A stretch of DNA of 64,000 bases from Patiria pectinifera. Lineage: Eukaryota > Echinodermata > Asteroidea > Valvatida > Asterinidae. The position numbers were made by a program, and so were the translations under genes. The notes beneath the pieces are model-generated. The model was not told where the DNA came from and searched no databases. It saw only the letters and a list, made by a program, of their open reading frames with translations. Below are positions 1-11,819 of this stretch, piece after piece (within the stretch, counting starts at the first letter, position 1; every line of letters starts with the position of its first letter). The stretch spans positions 26,093,430 through 26,157,429 of the forward strand of contig CM057129.1 in the NCBI GenBank assembly GCA_029964075.1, in the 5' to 3' direction.

Positions 1-942
1 AGGGGCGATTAGGCGTAGACAAGTGGATCACCCCCCCCCCTCCAATTTTGTTGTTAGAAACAAACAATTCTGATTTTGAGGTAATCTTGTACATTTCCAA
101 CGGTCGAAATTTATTAAACAGTTTTGAAAAACTGAGAACGAACAGAAAAAAGCTTTAAATGCACTGTTGTATTTACGTTAAAATTTCAGTGCTCGAGCCC
201 TGGAATTTGAGGCTTTTGTGTTATGGTCATAGCCCCCGACACGGGTCTACGCCTCTAGAAATGAGTAAAAGTAAAAACAGAAAAATATGCAACATTGTCA
301 AGGTAACTCCCATTTTTTGGGGAGACACATGTACACCAAGAAGGTTCACACCCTGTAAACAAAAATAATGTGTTGTGGTTGTCTTATACATGTAAATATC
401 TGCATATAGACCTTTATCATGCTTCCACCATTTTAGTCATGTTCCCTGTATCCAATAAGTACTGAATGATAATGTTTTTGTGCAAAAAAGGAATCAGACT
501 ATTTTTCCTTCCAGCCTCGCTTGGTTACATTGACTTGAATGGGAAAATATCAAATGGCCGCACCATGATAATGGTCTATTTGGTTCTCTGCTCGTCTTTT
601 AGCAAATAATTATAGCTTGAGGTGAAAGTTCAGCATTTCCAGTTATTAGTTTGTCAGTGGACTGCACCGTTGCTCCGCGTGATTCAGAAGCCAAAATACA
701 TTTACACATTTTTAATTATTGGCGAACATTTGATTTGATAATTGCGGAAGGATCGATCTTATTGTATATATTGATATTAAATAGTAATCGCTTTCGCAAC
801 TTTAATATTCACTGCTTTTATTGGCGTTTGTACTGGGCAATACTCGGCTCGGAGGAATTCATTCTTATATAAATACATCTTACTGACTATAATTATACTG
901 ATTTTGAAGTCTCACCAATGTGTAAAACAATTTTGTACCGTA
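1..942. other. Non-coding, no gene seen
   Basis: Only short AT-rich frames occur here and none has a recognisable domain or flanking splice signals. There is a C-run near 31-41. I see no repeat structure that I can define. Confidence 0.5.
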
Positions 943-1605
943 CAGGGTGAGTCAAAAAAAGCGGAACCCAAACCCCATAAAGTATATTTCATAATTAAAC
1001 AAATATGTAGCACCAAAATAATAATGACTGGAAAGCCAATTTCATAAGCTACTTTTAGATGAAAAAAATACTGAAATTGCTCAATCCGTTCAAAGAATAT
1101 CAACGTTTAAACGCAATGACCCTAAAACCTGTCTCGACCAAAAATGAATTTCAAGAATTGTCGTCACAATTGACTTCAAACATCACCAGCGATAAAACCT
1201 CAGTTTAAAAGTTGAAAATATTCAACAAAGTCCTTTTGAAGGCCCGTCTTTAAAAAAAGTGGATTTTATAAATCATATTGTTTGCCTAACCAGGGTTGTT
1301 TATAAAGATATTGTGTACTACACTTGTTGACAGTTGTTGAAACAAGTGTGTCTGTGACATTTTCTTTGTTGTTCCAAACAGTCAAAACACACAATAAATT
1401 GCTTTTTTGGGCGAGACAGGTCTTAGGGTCATTGCGTTTAAATGGTAATATTCTTTGAACGGATTGAGCATTTCAGTAATTTTTTTCATCTAAAAGTAGC
1501 TTATGAAATTGGCTTTCCAGTCATTAATATTTTTGGTGCTACATATTTTTTTAAATATGAAATATAATTTGGAGGATTTGGGTTCCGCTTTTTTTGACTC
1601 ACCTG
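943..1605. mobile_element. Tc1/mariner-like MITE with long inverted repeats
   Basis: Both ends read CAGG(G)TGAGTCAAAAAAAG in inverted orientation, followed by GCGGAACCC. The two arms (about 943-1138 and 1408-1605) stay complementary for roughly 195 bp with scattered changes. Both ends abut TA (941-942 and 1606-1607), the expected Tc1/mariner target duplication. The 270-bp middle has no ORF, so this is a non-autonomous deletion derivative. The same terminal word recurs at 24834 and 37651. Confidence 0.8.
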
Positions 1606-3277
1606 TATATAGACGAATTTAAAACTATTCTAGAATTGAATACATAGATTACACATTTTAGCACCCCCCCCCCCAAAAAAAACCCTAAAATGTGTATTTT
1701 ATTGTACACGTATTGTGCAAAATGTAGTTGAAAAAAATATAACACGAGTTCTCATTTTAAAAAAAAGTAAGTTGTTAATCAAGCTAACGGTAACAAACGG
1801 TGCAAGTTTCACACTTGAACAAAACTTTAAATGACCCTGGCACGTTTAAAGATTCTATAGAGCGGTTACATACGTTGTGATAAAATGTATCTGTTGCTTT
1901 ATTCTTAATAAATGCTCTTCAGTGTTCTTGAGTGTGATGATGACATTAGCTAAAGTGTTTTTCCTTTTAGGTATGCGTGCTTTTTGCTGTGAACTCTGTT
2001 TACTGTTTCCATAGAAATAGACAGAGGCTCTTTTAGCAGAAGGTCGTGTGGTTATCAGCGCCCCATGAAATAGGGCTTTCAAAGTTAATGTTTTAGACAA
2101 AGTGCATTGTGGAGGCGAGCCAGTGAGATGCGAGGGTTGACAAAATGGCTAGACCAAATACTAACGGAACGAAATGGCGTCAACAACAAGGCTTTCAATA
2201 TGTGTCCTTGAAAAATGGCCATTATGTAGTCTTTCAAGGAGTACCTTATCATATGAATTTTAATCAAGTGGAATATTACGACATCAATTTTACATGGCCG
2301 AAGATGAATGGCATGCGCAGCGTAAATGACGTGGAAAATCTCCCTCGTGTGAAATCCAGTACATTTTTATTGAGTTGTCTGGCACCCATGGCAACGCAAA
2401 GTAGGTTACTGGAACAACTCGTGAATTCGTAATTTCCCATCGAACATCCTTTTGTCAAACATCACGTATAAGCTCAGTACCATCAATTACATGGGTCTCT
2501 TGCACTTTCTGGACAAAGGCAATATTGGTAACCATAACAACTGAAAATGGGTTAGTGAAACACATTGATGATGTACTCAACGTATTCAAGGCCGTAGTCA
2601 GCCTGGTGTTAGGTGAGGGTGGTTTTACCATGAAGTGGAGCTTTCACGTCTTATAAACAATTGATTACGCATGGAAATACACATTGAGTGAAACATAAGG
2701 TCAGTCACGCGAAAAAAGTCGATCTGTGGCCCAGTTGTTGACTGGTATTGAGACTCATGGTGAAACATTAAAGAGGTTGTGGAATGCTCGAAGTCATTTC
2801 CGTCATTTTTTGGTATTATGAAGCCTAAGGTGTGATGAAATAAAAACGACTATTGTGTCTGTCATGAAATGAGTACAAAAGTTACTTTTGAGAGCTGTTT
2901 TTCAGGTCCTGTTTCGACCCGAACGTGCAATTTGTGTAAAAGTCGTCGTTGGGGGCAGCAAACAAAACATAGTAAATCGTGACGTAATAAACAGGACTCG
3001 TTTATACTCATTGATCTCCATATACACAGACTGGATAGGACATCGCGCCGTGTTTGTGCCCCCCTTTGTGCATCAGTTCCAGTACAATGTCCTTCAAAAC
3101 CTGCCTCACAGCTGTTCACCAGCAGCGTCTGCAAAGTATTGTAGTCTTACAATTCATCCCAAGGGTGGATCCAGAGAGGTTACTGCCGAGGGGGCTGAGG
3201 CTGAGCCGGGGAGCGGAAGGGCTCTCACATGTAATGTCCTTATTTTGAGAACAGTTCGGTCACTGCTGGGCCGGGGG
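1606..3277. other. Non-coding or degenerate sequence
   Basis: Contains a C-run near 1664-1674 and one modest + strand ORF (listed separately). No domain, splice-supported exon or RNA gene was recognised. The stretch 2440-3277 holds only short overlapping frames on both strands. Confidence 0.4.
2145..2432 (+). CDS. Unrecognised 95-codon ORF
   Basis: An ATG-initiated open frame of 95 residues, starting MARPNTNGTKW and containing several aromatic residues (FQYVSL, YYDINFTWP). I recognise no family. There is no clear splice site or polyadenylation signal tied to it, and a frame of this length can arise by chance. It might be a gene remnant or a single exon. Treat as unproven. Confidence 0.12.
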   Translation: MARPNTNGTKWRQQQGFQYVSLKNGHYVVFQGVPYHMNFNQVEYYDINFTWPKMNGMRSVNDVENLPRVKSSTFLLSCLAPMATQSRLLEQLVNS

Positions 3278-3604
3278 CAAGGGCGGATCGGGGGGGGGGG
3301 AGGGGCCAACGGGGGCCAGGCGCCCCCCCCCCCCACCAAAAAAAAGAACCTTTTTTTTGTAAGTGACGTCGCAATAAAGGCATGCACTGCGTACACCACC
3401 ATCTTTTCCTTAACAAAAATTGGTTAAAGTGGTCAGGAAATTGCCTCAGATCGCACCACAGAGCATCTAGAATCCATTCCCCCCCCCCCATACCCAGCCC
3501 TTAAACGCGCGCGGGCCCGTCCCCTCGCCGTATTTTTTTGTACCCACTTTTTAGAGGACCGAATTTGTTTTGTCCACCAAAAATTGTGTTCTGGATCCGC
3601 CCTC
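3278..3604. mobile_element. hAT-like MITE, CAAGGGCGGAT family, copy 1
   Basis: Begins CAAGGGCGGATC and ends GATCCGCCCTC, an inverted pair. Inside are G- and C-runs and a module (GAAATTGCCTCAGATCGCAC...CAGAGCATCTAGAATCC) shared with 4868-4910, 5100-5145, 5290-5332 and 29128-29168. The second full copy is at 28980-29290. No convincing target duplication is visible here because the flanks are G-rich. Confidence 0.6.
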
Positions 3605-4200
3605 AGGGGGGGGGGGTCAGGGCCGGGTATTTTGGGTCTTCTCAGGGACCGGGCGTGTGATGGCACATTGTTCCCTCATCCTAATTTCCATACGCGACGG
3701 ACCATAAGTCCAGAATTTGGTAGGAATGTCAGTTGGCCGGTAATCTACAATTTCACTTCATTTGGTTGCACTGTAGTGACCACAGGAGGGCGCTTTTTGG
3801 TTAAAACAGTAGAATTGGCATAATTGTTCCTTTTCTTCATTCAAATACTTCAAAAATATGGTACGAACAGGTTTTGGTCATCATCCATCGAATTTAACAC
3901 ATTTTGGCCTCCACAAATACCACTAAAGGGCGCTATTACCACCATTGGGGGGGGGGCAACATTATGTTTTTGTGATTTATCCCCAAATTTGAATATTTTC
4001 AACCAAAAGTGGCACTTAAGAATTACTTATTATGATCTAAAAAAATCTTTCCTTTTTTTCATGCGCAACTGTGTCAAAGAGGTACGCATAATTCGTTTTT
4101 TTTATACGAGGAAACTTGCACAAGCGTTGGCACGACACACACGCGCGCACCATTGCGTAAACGCTCGCGTTTGAGTAAGGGGTTTGAAATTTTGAAATGC
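3605..4200. other. Non-coding spacer between hAT-like elements
   Basis: Mixed sequence with G-runs near 3607 and 3950. It carries no recognisable gene. The overlapping frames on both strands look like low-complexity and repeat-derived sequence. Confidence 0.4.
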
Positions 4201-4208
4201 ATCGTCAC

Positions 4209-5551
4209 CAGTGGCGTAGCCACCGAAGGGGCGTGGCATGAAACCTTCTTCCCCCCCAGTCGCCCCCCCCCCACTGAGATTTTGAGTTTCTAAAAAAATT
4301 ATCATTGATCTAAATCTAAATAGTCGCGAATGATCCACATGATGACCACTGAGAAACGACCCTTCGACCGGCGACCGCGGACCAGTAAGCTGACAACCGG
4401 CGTGACATAGCGCATAATGATAATCTAAAATGCGTATTAACACCCACTGCACTGCTCGCTCACACCACGGTACAAGTATTATAGACAGGTGGTCCGTGGG
4501 TCACACAGTTTCAGTCAGCGATATCACGCGAATCGGCCACGCACAAACTTTTTCCTCCATTCATATAAGCTAAATAATAATAATAATAGACCACTTAAAA
4601 TTCCTTGAAATCAGTGGCGTAGCCACGGGGGCGTGGGGCGACAGCCCCCCATGAAACCTTGTCCCCCCAGACGCCCTCCCCCCCCCCCCACTAAAATATT
4701 TAGAGTTTCTAAAAAAATTATCATTGATCTACATGACGCCATGGGCGTTAATCCTGGGGGGGACAGGGGGACTGGTCACCCCCCACTTTTTGAAGGGTGG
4801 GGGACACAATATCAAATGTCCCCCCCCCCCCCAGGAAATGTTTCCAGGAAATATTGGTTAAAGTGGTCAGAAATTGCGTCAGATAGCACCACAGAGCATT
4901 TAAAATCCAAAATTTTAAGCGGGGCCCTTAAGCGGGCCCCGAACCCCACGCCTATAGCTCGGAATTCTGGTGCCTGATTCAGTGACTCCAACCTCAAAAA
5001 CAATGTTCAAAAAAATTTCTTATGCCTTTAGCTGAGAAAACCTCGAAAATTATGTTTAAATTATTATCTTTTGTGCTAAGATAATTATTGGTTAAAGTGG
5101 GAAGAAATTGCCTCAGATCACACCACAGAGCATCGAGAATCCAAATTTTTTCGGGGCCCTTAAGCGGGCCCCGAACCCCACGCCTATAGCTCCGAATACC
5201 GATAGCTAATTAAATGACTCCAACCTCGAAAATGATGTTCAAATAATTATCTTTTGATAAGAAAATATTAGTTAAAGCATGGAGGAAAGTGGTAAGAAAT
5301 TGCTTCAGATCACACCACAGAACATCTAGAATCCAATTTTTTTGGGGGCCCTTAAGCGGGCCCCGAACCCCCACGCCGTAAGGGCTTCGCGCTTTGCGCT
5401 CGCATCAGTTCTGGTCAAGGTATGTCCCCCCCCCCACTTTTGAGAAGCGATTGACGCCCCTACATGACGCCCCCCCCATGAAATGTTCCAGCCCCCCTCC
5501 CAGCGGGCCCCGCCCCCCTCCCCCACTGAAAAATTCCTGGCTACGCCACTG
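4209..5551. mobile_element. Composite hAT-like element with near-identical 8-bp duplication
   Basis: The left end is CAGTGGCGTAGCCA and the right end is its inverse, TGGCTACGCCACTG. The flanking 8-mers are ATCGTCAC (4201-4208) and CTCGTCAC (5552-5559), a 7/8 match as expected for an aged hAT duplication. A second left end, CAGTGGCGTAGCCA, lies inside at about 4613, so the element is nested or internally duplicated. The interior repeats the GGGCCCTTAAGCGGGCCC-plus-CCTCAGATC module three times. No transposase is present. Confidence 0.65.
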
Positions 5552-5589
5552 CTCGTCACACTAGACCGAAACCATCGAAACACACACAT

Positions 5590-6242
5590 CGTCACCGACA
5601 CCACGAAGTAACACTCATGTACATACCGGTAAAAACTAGCAATCGGAGAAAACGGCATCTAAAGTTGAACGCCTTCTAAAACAACACTTTGCGTCAAAAC
5701 GACAGAGTATTTTCAGTTGGGTTTCTCGTTGTGGACACTTGATGAATTGAATGTATTAAATCTGCTGTTTTTCACCAGTTTGTGTATAAAATAAACAAGA
5801 AATAAGAGAAAAAAGATGAGTGTTAGTTCGTGAAACCGAAAAAGCTGCGAAACTGTAAATTTTCGTTTTCACGAAGTGACACTCTTCAATGTATACAGCA
5901 CGAGGAAAGTGCAACTTCAGGTAAGAACGCGCGCGCTCACACAACTTATTACAAGAAGAGTGTTACTTGTGAAAACGTTTTTGCTCAAATATGAGCAGAG
6001 TGTGCGCCATGCATTGCAATGGTAAATGGAACTTGAGTGTTACTTCGTGAAAACGAAAATTGTCACTTTTGCGCAATTTTTGCCATGGATACTTAGCGTA
6101 ATTATTAAAGTAAAGCTCTTGAAGCTTTGAAACTTCGTGCAACGGTAGGCCTTGATGAATGATATTTAAAAATCCAAAAAACTGAAAATCGAAACAAATA
6201 TGGATTAACACGGTAGAATGTTACTTCGTGGTGTCGGTGACG
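5590..6242. mobile_element. Inverted-repeat element with CGTCACCGACACC ends
   Basis: The left end CGTCACCGACACCACGAAGT is mirrored at 6215-6242 (TTACTTCGTGGTGTCGGTGACG). A second nested inverted pair lies inside: CGTTTTCACGAAGTGACACT near 5865 against AGTGTTACTTCGTGAAAACG near 6035. The word GTTACTTCGTG thus recurs several times. I see no ORF. The superfamily is not assignable from the ends alone, and it sits 39 bp from the preceding hAT-like element. Confidence 0.6.
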
Positions 6243-6324
6243 ACATGTTTAGATGCAAAAACTGATCTGTAAAGGGAAAAAGGTTCATTTCTCTCTCTTT
6301 AGGCTTTCTTTACTGGAATGATTT

Positions 6325-6766
6325 ACACTCCCAACAATTATTGTAAGGACGTGTGCAGCTATCGGGTGTCGTCAATCCGGACGAAAAGACAATCGGACGA
6401 CAGGAGTCAGTTTCCATGCGTAAGTTTCGTTTGACAACAAATAGGCCCTAGAGGCAGATCTCTATCCCTTGAATTCGGTGAAGATTTCATTCTCTGAAGT
6501 TGTACAGAACTGTTTTTTTCATGTTTTTATTTTATAGAATCCCAAGAAACAAAGTGCTAAGAAATAAATGGCTGGTAATGCTAAGGCGCGTGGACCCGCA
6601 GACTATTAAGAACCTATAGCAGCCGCGATGCAGGCCTACATTATTCTGCTCGGACCACTTTCTGCCAGAAAGTTTCCATGACGGACCAGTCAGGAGGTGG
6701 CTCAAGAGGGACGCGGCGCCGACCATTTTCCCTTTCATTGGAGCTCCACACTGCAAATTAACATGA
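6325..6766 (+). pseudogene. THAP zinc-finger domain, two exons, broken
   Basis: THAP domains are C2CH DNA-binding fingers found in host regulators and in P-element-type transposases. Exon 1 (about 6325-6419) reads ...CAAIGCRQSG...TTGVSFH and ends at a GTAAGT donor. Exon 2 starts at 6538 after TTTTATAG and continues with IPRNKVLRNKWLVMLRR, then LFCSDHFLPESF and the signature-like AAPTIF. All C2CH positions are visible: C-x4-C, the conserved W, and C-x2-H in CSDH. An in-frame TAG at 6617-6619 interrupts the region between the W and the CSDH. No start codon lies in frame upstream of exon 1, and exon 2 ends at TGA (6764-6766). It is probably a decayed transposase or a decayed host THAP gene. The coiled-coil fragment at 15259 could be its downstream part. 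Confidence 0.75.
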
Positions 6767-7395
6767 GCATCACCAGCAGTTTATTTCCAATTTCGGGTGG
6801 GGGGTTCGTTTGACGCTTGGGGCGCTGTTCAAAACTGTAAACAATTACGGTTTCTTATTTTGGAGGCCTTTTAAGGCCTCTTCCCGGCATTTTTTGTGGT
6901 TTAGAATACGATACATTAGAATAAAGTATTAACTCCAACCCTCGTCGTTCCCCCTAGTACCCCTCTTTGGTGGGGGATCGGCAAAGGGGGAAGGGTGGAG
7001 GGGCGGCAAGTTTCCCCTTTGCGTCAGAACCCCTCATCCCTCCCCGCGATGTCAAAGACATTGTACATAGCACAATTTTGGTTGTTCATGTTTTTGGAAG
7101 AAGACTTTGATTTGAGATTCATAAATACCTCAGACAGTTTAGCTATTCCTATTGGTCGAGAGCCCGTCACGTGGCCGGTCTTAAACGGATGATAATGACA
7201 TGGCTAGCTGGTCTTAAACACTTTTCCAGTGTCACAATAAATGTGGACTCCTAAAAATCATTGGTTGAACGTTCACAATCCTCACGTAGGCACAATCATC
7301 ACGTTTCAAAAAGCATGAAGTGAACTTGTTGAACAAAATTGTGATTTTTTGAACGAATTATTTGATATTTTTTAACCGAAAAGGTATTTATGAAT
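6767..7395. other. No gene seen
   Basis: Contains CCTCTTTGGTGGGGG-type low-complexity stretches and a local GGTCTTAAAC word that also occurs in the adjacent hairpin. No coding or RNA feature is supported. Confidence 0.4.
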
Positions 7396-7560
7396 GGGAA
7401 TAAATATGTGCTCGGTCGGTATTTATCACTCCGTTTAAGACCATTTAGAGTCTGGGTGCTGATAATTACCCTCGCCTCCGGCTCAGGTAATTATCAGCAC
7501 CCAGACTCTAAGTGGTCTTAAACAGAGTGATAAAAACCTCTCGAGCACACATTTATTCCC
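7396..7560. repeat. Long hairpin (about 75-bp arms, 15-nt loop)
   Basis: The left arm from GGGAATAAATATGTGCTCG to GTGCTGATAATTACC (ending 7470) is matched by GGTAATTATCAGCAC (from 7486) through to CGAGCACACATTTATTCCC (ending 7560). Only a few mismatches occur. The loop is 7471-7485. Such near-perfect fold-backs are typical of palindromic MITEs, but a transcribed hairpin RNA is possible. Confidence 0.8.
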
Positions 7561-8055
7561 TTAAAAATTTTCATTTTCATTGACAATGATATCAGAAAAA
7601 AAGGTTTAAGAATTGATCATTCGATTTATCATCTCGGACGCGAAGTAGGCCAAGGTAACAACGCGTTAATTGATTCATTAATAGAACACTGGCTTGATTT
7701 GCAGTATGTCGTCTAGTGTGTTTGATCAGAATGAAAGATGTACAGCACACTAAGTCTCATCAAAAACTGGTATCGAACTCAGTTGCTTTGGATTGCTAAA
7801 ATCAGTTACTACACTGTAGACGTCTAAAATAATAGTGTTCATTCAATGCATACTTTATTATTTTTTAAATTCATACGTTCGCTTCTGCAGTTGTCATTTG
7901 CCAGAACATGCATTATCTCAGGTACCTCGAACCTTCTGTTTCCAAAAGCTAAATCGCGTTCCTACCACTTATCCCACCCTTTAGAATGTGACAAAGGAAA
8001 GAACTACCTTGACGTCAATAATGAAGGGTTTGCGGAAACACCATGTGATTCTTAA
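7561..8055. other. No gene seen
   Basis: Short frames only; the 69-codon frame ending at 8055 has no recognisable domain and leads straight into the Penelope-like terminal motif. Confidence 0.35.
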
Positions 8056-8160
8056 AGAGAATGGTTCTGAAGAGAACCAAAGGTATAAACTCGACGTTCC
8101 GGTCAGTATGCTCTGACCGTCTTCAGGAGAGTGCCTAAACTCTAAGAAAGTGAATACTTA
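8056..8160 (-). mobile_element. Penelope-like element terminus, hammerhead-like fold (decayed)
   Basis: Read on the - strand: CTCCTGAAGACGGTCAGAGC, then ATACTGACCGGAACGTCGAG, then a GGTTCTCTTCAGAACC hairpin. The same arrangement occurs at about 47966-48030 on the + strand. Penelope-like retroelements carry hammerhead ribozyme motifs in their terminal repeats. Here the core positions read CTGAAGA and GGAA, so an active ribozyme is unlikely. No RT or GIY-YIG frame is adjacent. Confidence 0.45.
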
Positions 8161-8370
8161 AATAGCAAAAGGCGGAGTCAATGAAGTGCGAAGTTGCATC
8201 CTGTGAGGATGCTAAGTGGGCAGGATCCTGGAACAAGCTTGGTGCTCACTGGGGTGGAACAGTAGGGTTGCTGTGTCAGTCATTAAATTTACACCACTTT
8301 GTCTTCGCGCCTCTTTTTTTTTTTCCGGGGGGGGGGGGCCTGCCCCCCGTCCCCTCGCGACGCCCATGAG

Positions 8371-8765
8371 GCTACGAGTGCTATAGACACTATTATAAAG
8401 GCTTACGTAGGGTACAGTCAGTATTCAGATTAACAATATACTTGGAACGTAAGGAAAGAATAAGGCTAAGGCAGGGTACGAGCGGTACAATAGACACTAT
8501 TATAAGGGCTTACGTAGGGAACAGTCAGTATTCAGATTTACAATACACTTGGAACGTAAGGAAAGAATAAGGCTAAGGCAGGGTACGAGCGCTACAATAG
8601 ACACTATGTAGGATTAAAAAGGCTTACGTAGGGAACAGTCAGTATTCAGATTAACAATACACTCGAAACGCAAGGAAATAATAAGGCTAAGGCAGGGTAC
8701 GAGCGCTACTTAGAAAAACAATAAAAACGGTACGTAGGATTATAAATGCTTAGGCAGTGTACAGT
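8371..8765. repeat. Tandem repeat, 107-bp unit, about 3.5 copies
   Basis: The phrase AGACACTAT...GGCTTACGTAGGG...CAGTCAGTATTCAG...AAGGCTAAGGCAGGGTACGAGC starts at 8385, 8492 and 8599, giving a 107-bp period. The third copy carries a small insertion (GTAGGATTAAA). The fourth is diverged and partial, with CAGTCAGTATTGACATTAAC near 8763. Confidence 0.85.
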
Positions 8766-9190
8766 CAGTATTGACATTAACAAGACATATACATTGTATG
8801 CCTGTAAAAGCGAAAGGCCACCGTCGGGTACTGTCACTCTGAAAGCAAGACGAAAGTGAGGCACGAAATGGGGAACGTTCGACAAAATAATGTGCCCGTG
8901 TGAATATCAATGATGAGGAGAGGGCACTTGTTTTAAATGCATATCGCCATAAGTTTATAAACAAAGAAGAAGTTTATGCAGTAAATCAAAAGTTTTATAG
9001 AGTATGTAACCAGGTCGGGTTGCAGTACTTACTTTTACCCGACAGGTTCCTTACTCCAGCATTCATTTCATAACTTTTGTAATTTCGTGTTTGTGTCGAT
9101 TCACATGTGAGCAGCCATTGCGATTATGCTTTTTGCCTAGCGCCCTCTCGCGGCCAACTAAACTTTTTTTAACAGCGCGCGCCGCCTAGG
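8766..9190. other. Spacer before satellite; no gene seen
   Basis: Contains AGCGCCCTCTCGCGG-type words common in repeats of this region; no supported feature. Confidence 0.35.
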
Positions 9191-11819
9191 GTAGCAGACC
9201 AGTAAATAAACTTCCATAGACCCCAATGGTAAATGCTCCCACTTCAAAAATTCGGGAAAAATACTCACAACTCTCCAAGGTGTTCGAGACACACATCAAA
9301 TTAAAGCTTATTTCATCATCTTTCAATTTCTGTTCAATTTACGGGGGGTCAACTGATGACTTTTAGGAGAAATTTCCATCTGAAGACGATCACCCCTGAA
9401 AATAGTCCTGAAGCCCATCGCCATTTTGAAAAACGATGCCTACACTCCATTGCAAAGTAGAGCGCTTTTAGGGTCCAAATTACATCAAAATTACACAGAA
9501 CTGCAAGCTCCAAGTCCTGTGCACGGTTTCCATCCATATTTTTAACAAACCCTCAAGTTCATGGCCCACAGCATGCTCAAATACCGAAGATTTTGAGGGC
9601 ATGCAAATCGTGATTTGGCCGGCGCAGGCAATTTCGGACCGATTTACTGGTCTGCACCCTATAGAGAAGCGAGGTTTTGAAAAATTTCTCCAAACCACTT
9701 GTACGGCACGAGGAAGGATGGATGACTCATATTTCATCAAAAAATTGCGAGAAAAAAATCTCTGACTGCGATTTCTGGCCTGAAAACAAGCCCTCTGTTT
9801 GCGGCTACCTTACTGTAGGGCGCCCCCAACGGGCGTGAATTGAGTTTTTGCTCCTTCCGACCCCAAATTACCCCCCCCCCCCCTTGTTACCTCGAAATTC
9901 CTGTGATCGGAGGACGGTCCATCGGCCCTATTCAGATTTTGGGCGCATTTGTTGCGGAACCGCCATTGGTGACCCCTTTTGAAACGCTGCCCCCAGGTTC
10001 CGCCCCTGAAAAAACCACTCCGCAAACATTTTGACAACAAACGGTGGAAGACGCCATTTTGAAACTACAGGTAGCAGACCAGTAAATAAACTTCCATAGA
10101 CCCCAATGGTAAATGCTCCCACTTCAAAAATTCGGGAAAAATACTCACAACTCTCCAAGGTGTTCGAGACACACATCAAATTAAAGCTTATTTCATCATC
10201 TTTCAATTTCTGTTCAATTTACGGGGGGTCAACTGATGACTTTTAGGAGATATTTCCATCTGAAGACGATCACCCCTGAAAATAGTCCTGAAGCCCATCG
10301 CCATTTTGAAAAACGATGCCTACACTCCATTGCAAAGTAGAGCGCTTTTAGGGTCCAAATTACATCAAAATTACACAGAACTGCAAGCTCCAAGTCCTGT
10401 GCACGGTTTCCATCCATATTTTTAACAAACCCTCAAGTTCATGGCCCACAGCATGCTCAAATACCGAAGATTTTGAGGGCATGCAAATCGTGATTTGGCC
10501 GGCGCAGGCAATTTCGGACCGATTTACTGGTCTGCACCCTATAGAGAAGCGAGGTTTTGAAAAATTTCTCCAAACCACTTGTACGGCACGAGGAAGGATG
10601 GATGACTCATATTTCATCAAAAATTGCGAGAAAAAATCTCTGACTGCGATTTCTGGCCTGAAAACAAGCCCTCTGTTTGCGGCTACCTTACTGTAGGGCG
10701 CCCCCAACGGGCGTGAATTGAGTTTTTGCTCCTTCCGACCCCAAATTACCCCTTGTTACCTCGAAATTCCTGTGATCGGAGGACGGTCCATCGGCCCTAT
10801 TCAGATTTTGGGCGCATTTGTTGCGGAACCGCCATTGGTGACCCCTTTTGAAACGCTGCACCCCAGGTTCCGCCCCCCTGAAAAAAAACCACTCCGCAAA
10901 CATTTTGACAACAAACGGTGGAAGACGCCATTTTGAAACTATAGAGAAGCGAGGTTTTGAAAAATTTCTCCAAACCACTTGTACGGCACGAGGAAGGATG
11001 GATGACTCATATTTCATCAAAAAATTGCGAGAAAAAAAATCTCTGACTGCGATTTCTGGCCTGAAAACAAGCCCTCTGTTTGCGGCTACCTTACTGTAGG
11101 GCGCCCCCAACGGGCGTGAATTGAGTTTTTGCTCCTTCCGACCCCAAATTACCCCCCCCCCCCCCTTGTTACCTCGAAATTCCTGTGATCGGAGGACGGT
11201 CCATCGGCCCTATTCAGATTTTGGGCGCATTTGTTGCGGAACCGCCATTGGTGACCCCTTTTGAAACGCTGCCCCAGGTTCCGCCCCTGAAAAAACCACT
11301 CCGCAAACATTTTGACAACAAACGGTGGAAGACGCCATTTTGAAACTACAGGTAGCAGACCAGTAAATAAACTTCCATAGACCCCAATGGTAAATGCTCC
11401 CACTTCAAAAATTCGGGAAAAATACTCACAACTCTCCAAGGTGTTCGAGACACACATCAAATTAAAGCTTATTTCATCATCTTTCAATTTCTGTTCAATT
11501 TACGGGGGGTCAACTGATGACTTTTAGGAGAAATTTCCATCTGAAGACGATCACCCCTGAAAATAGTCCTGAAGCCCATCGCCATTTTGAAAAACGATGC
11601 CTACACTCCATTGCAAAGTAGAGCGCTTTTAGGGTCCAAATTACATCAAAATTACACAGAACTGCAAGCTCCAAGTCCTGTGCACGGTTTCCATCCATAT
11701 TTTTAACAAACCCTCAAGTTCATGGCCCACAGCATGCTCAAATACCGAAGATTTTGAGGGCATGCAAATCGTGATTTGGCCGGCGCAGGCAATTTCGGAC
11801 CGATTTACTGGTCTGCACC
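9191..11819. repeat. Modular satellite array X-Y-X-Y-Y-X
   Basis: Two modules alternate. X (468 bp): 9191-9658, 10071-10538, 11352-11819. Y (about 400-412 bp): 9659-10070, 10539-10938, 10939-11351. The X-Y period is exactly 880 bp between the first two X starts. Copies are almost identical; Y differs mainly in a C-run (about 13, 4 and 14 C). Each X has inverted ends, GTAGCAGACCAGTAAAT against ATTTACTGGTCTGCACC. The X insertions in Y are flanked by CTACAG and CTATAG, and the Y-Y junction has a single CTATAG. Frames of up to 140 codons inside are artefacts of repetition; no domain is seen. Confidence 0.9.

Noticed and set aside
3154..5658. Several Pro/Gly/Arg-rich ORFs on both strands
   Set aside because: Produced by C- and G-runs of hAT-like elements; no conserved motif.
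8371..8765. CRISPR-like spaced repeats
   Set aside because: The units are contiguous 107-bp tandem copies without unique spacers, and the genome is eukaryotic.
9191..11819. Repeated ORFs of 60-140 codons in the satellite
   Set aside because: They recur only because the DNA repeats, overlap each other on both strands and show no domain; C-run length changes alter the frames.
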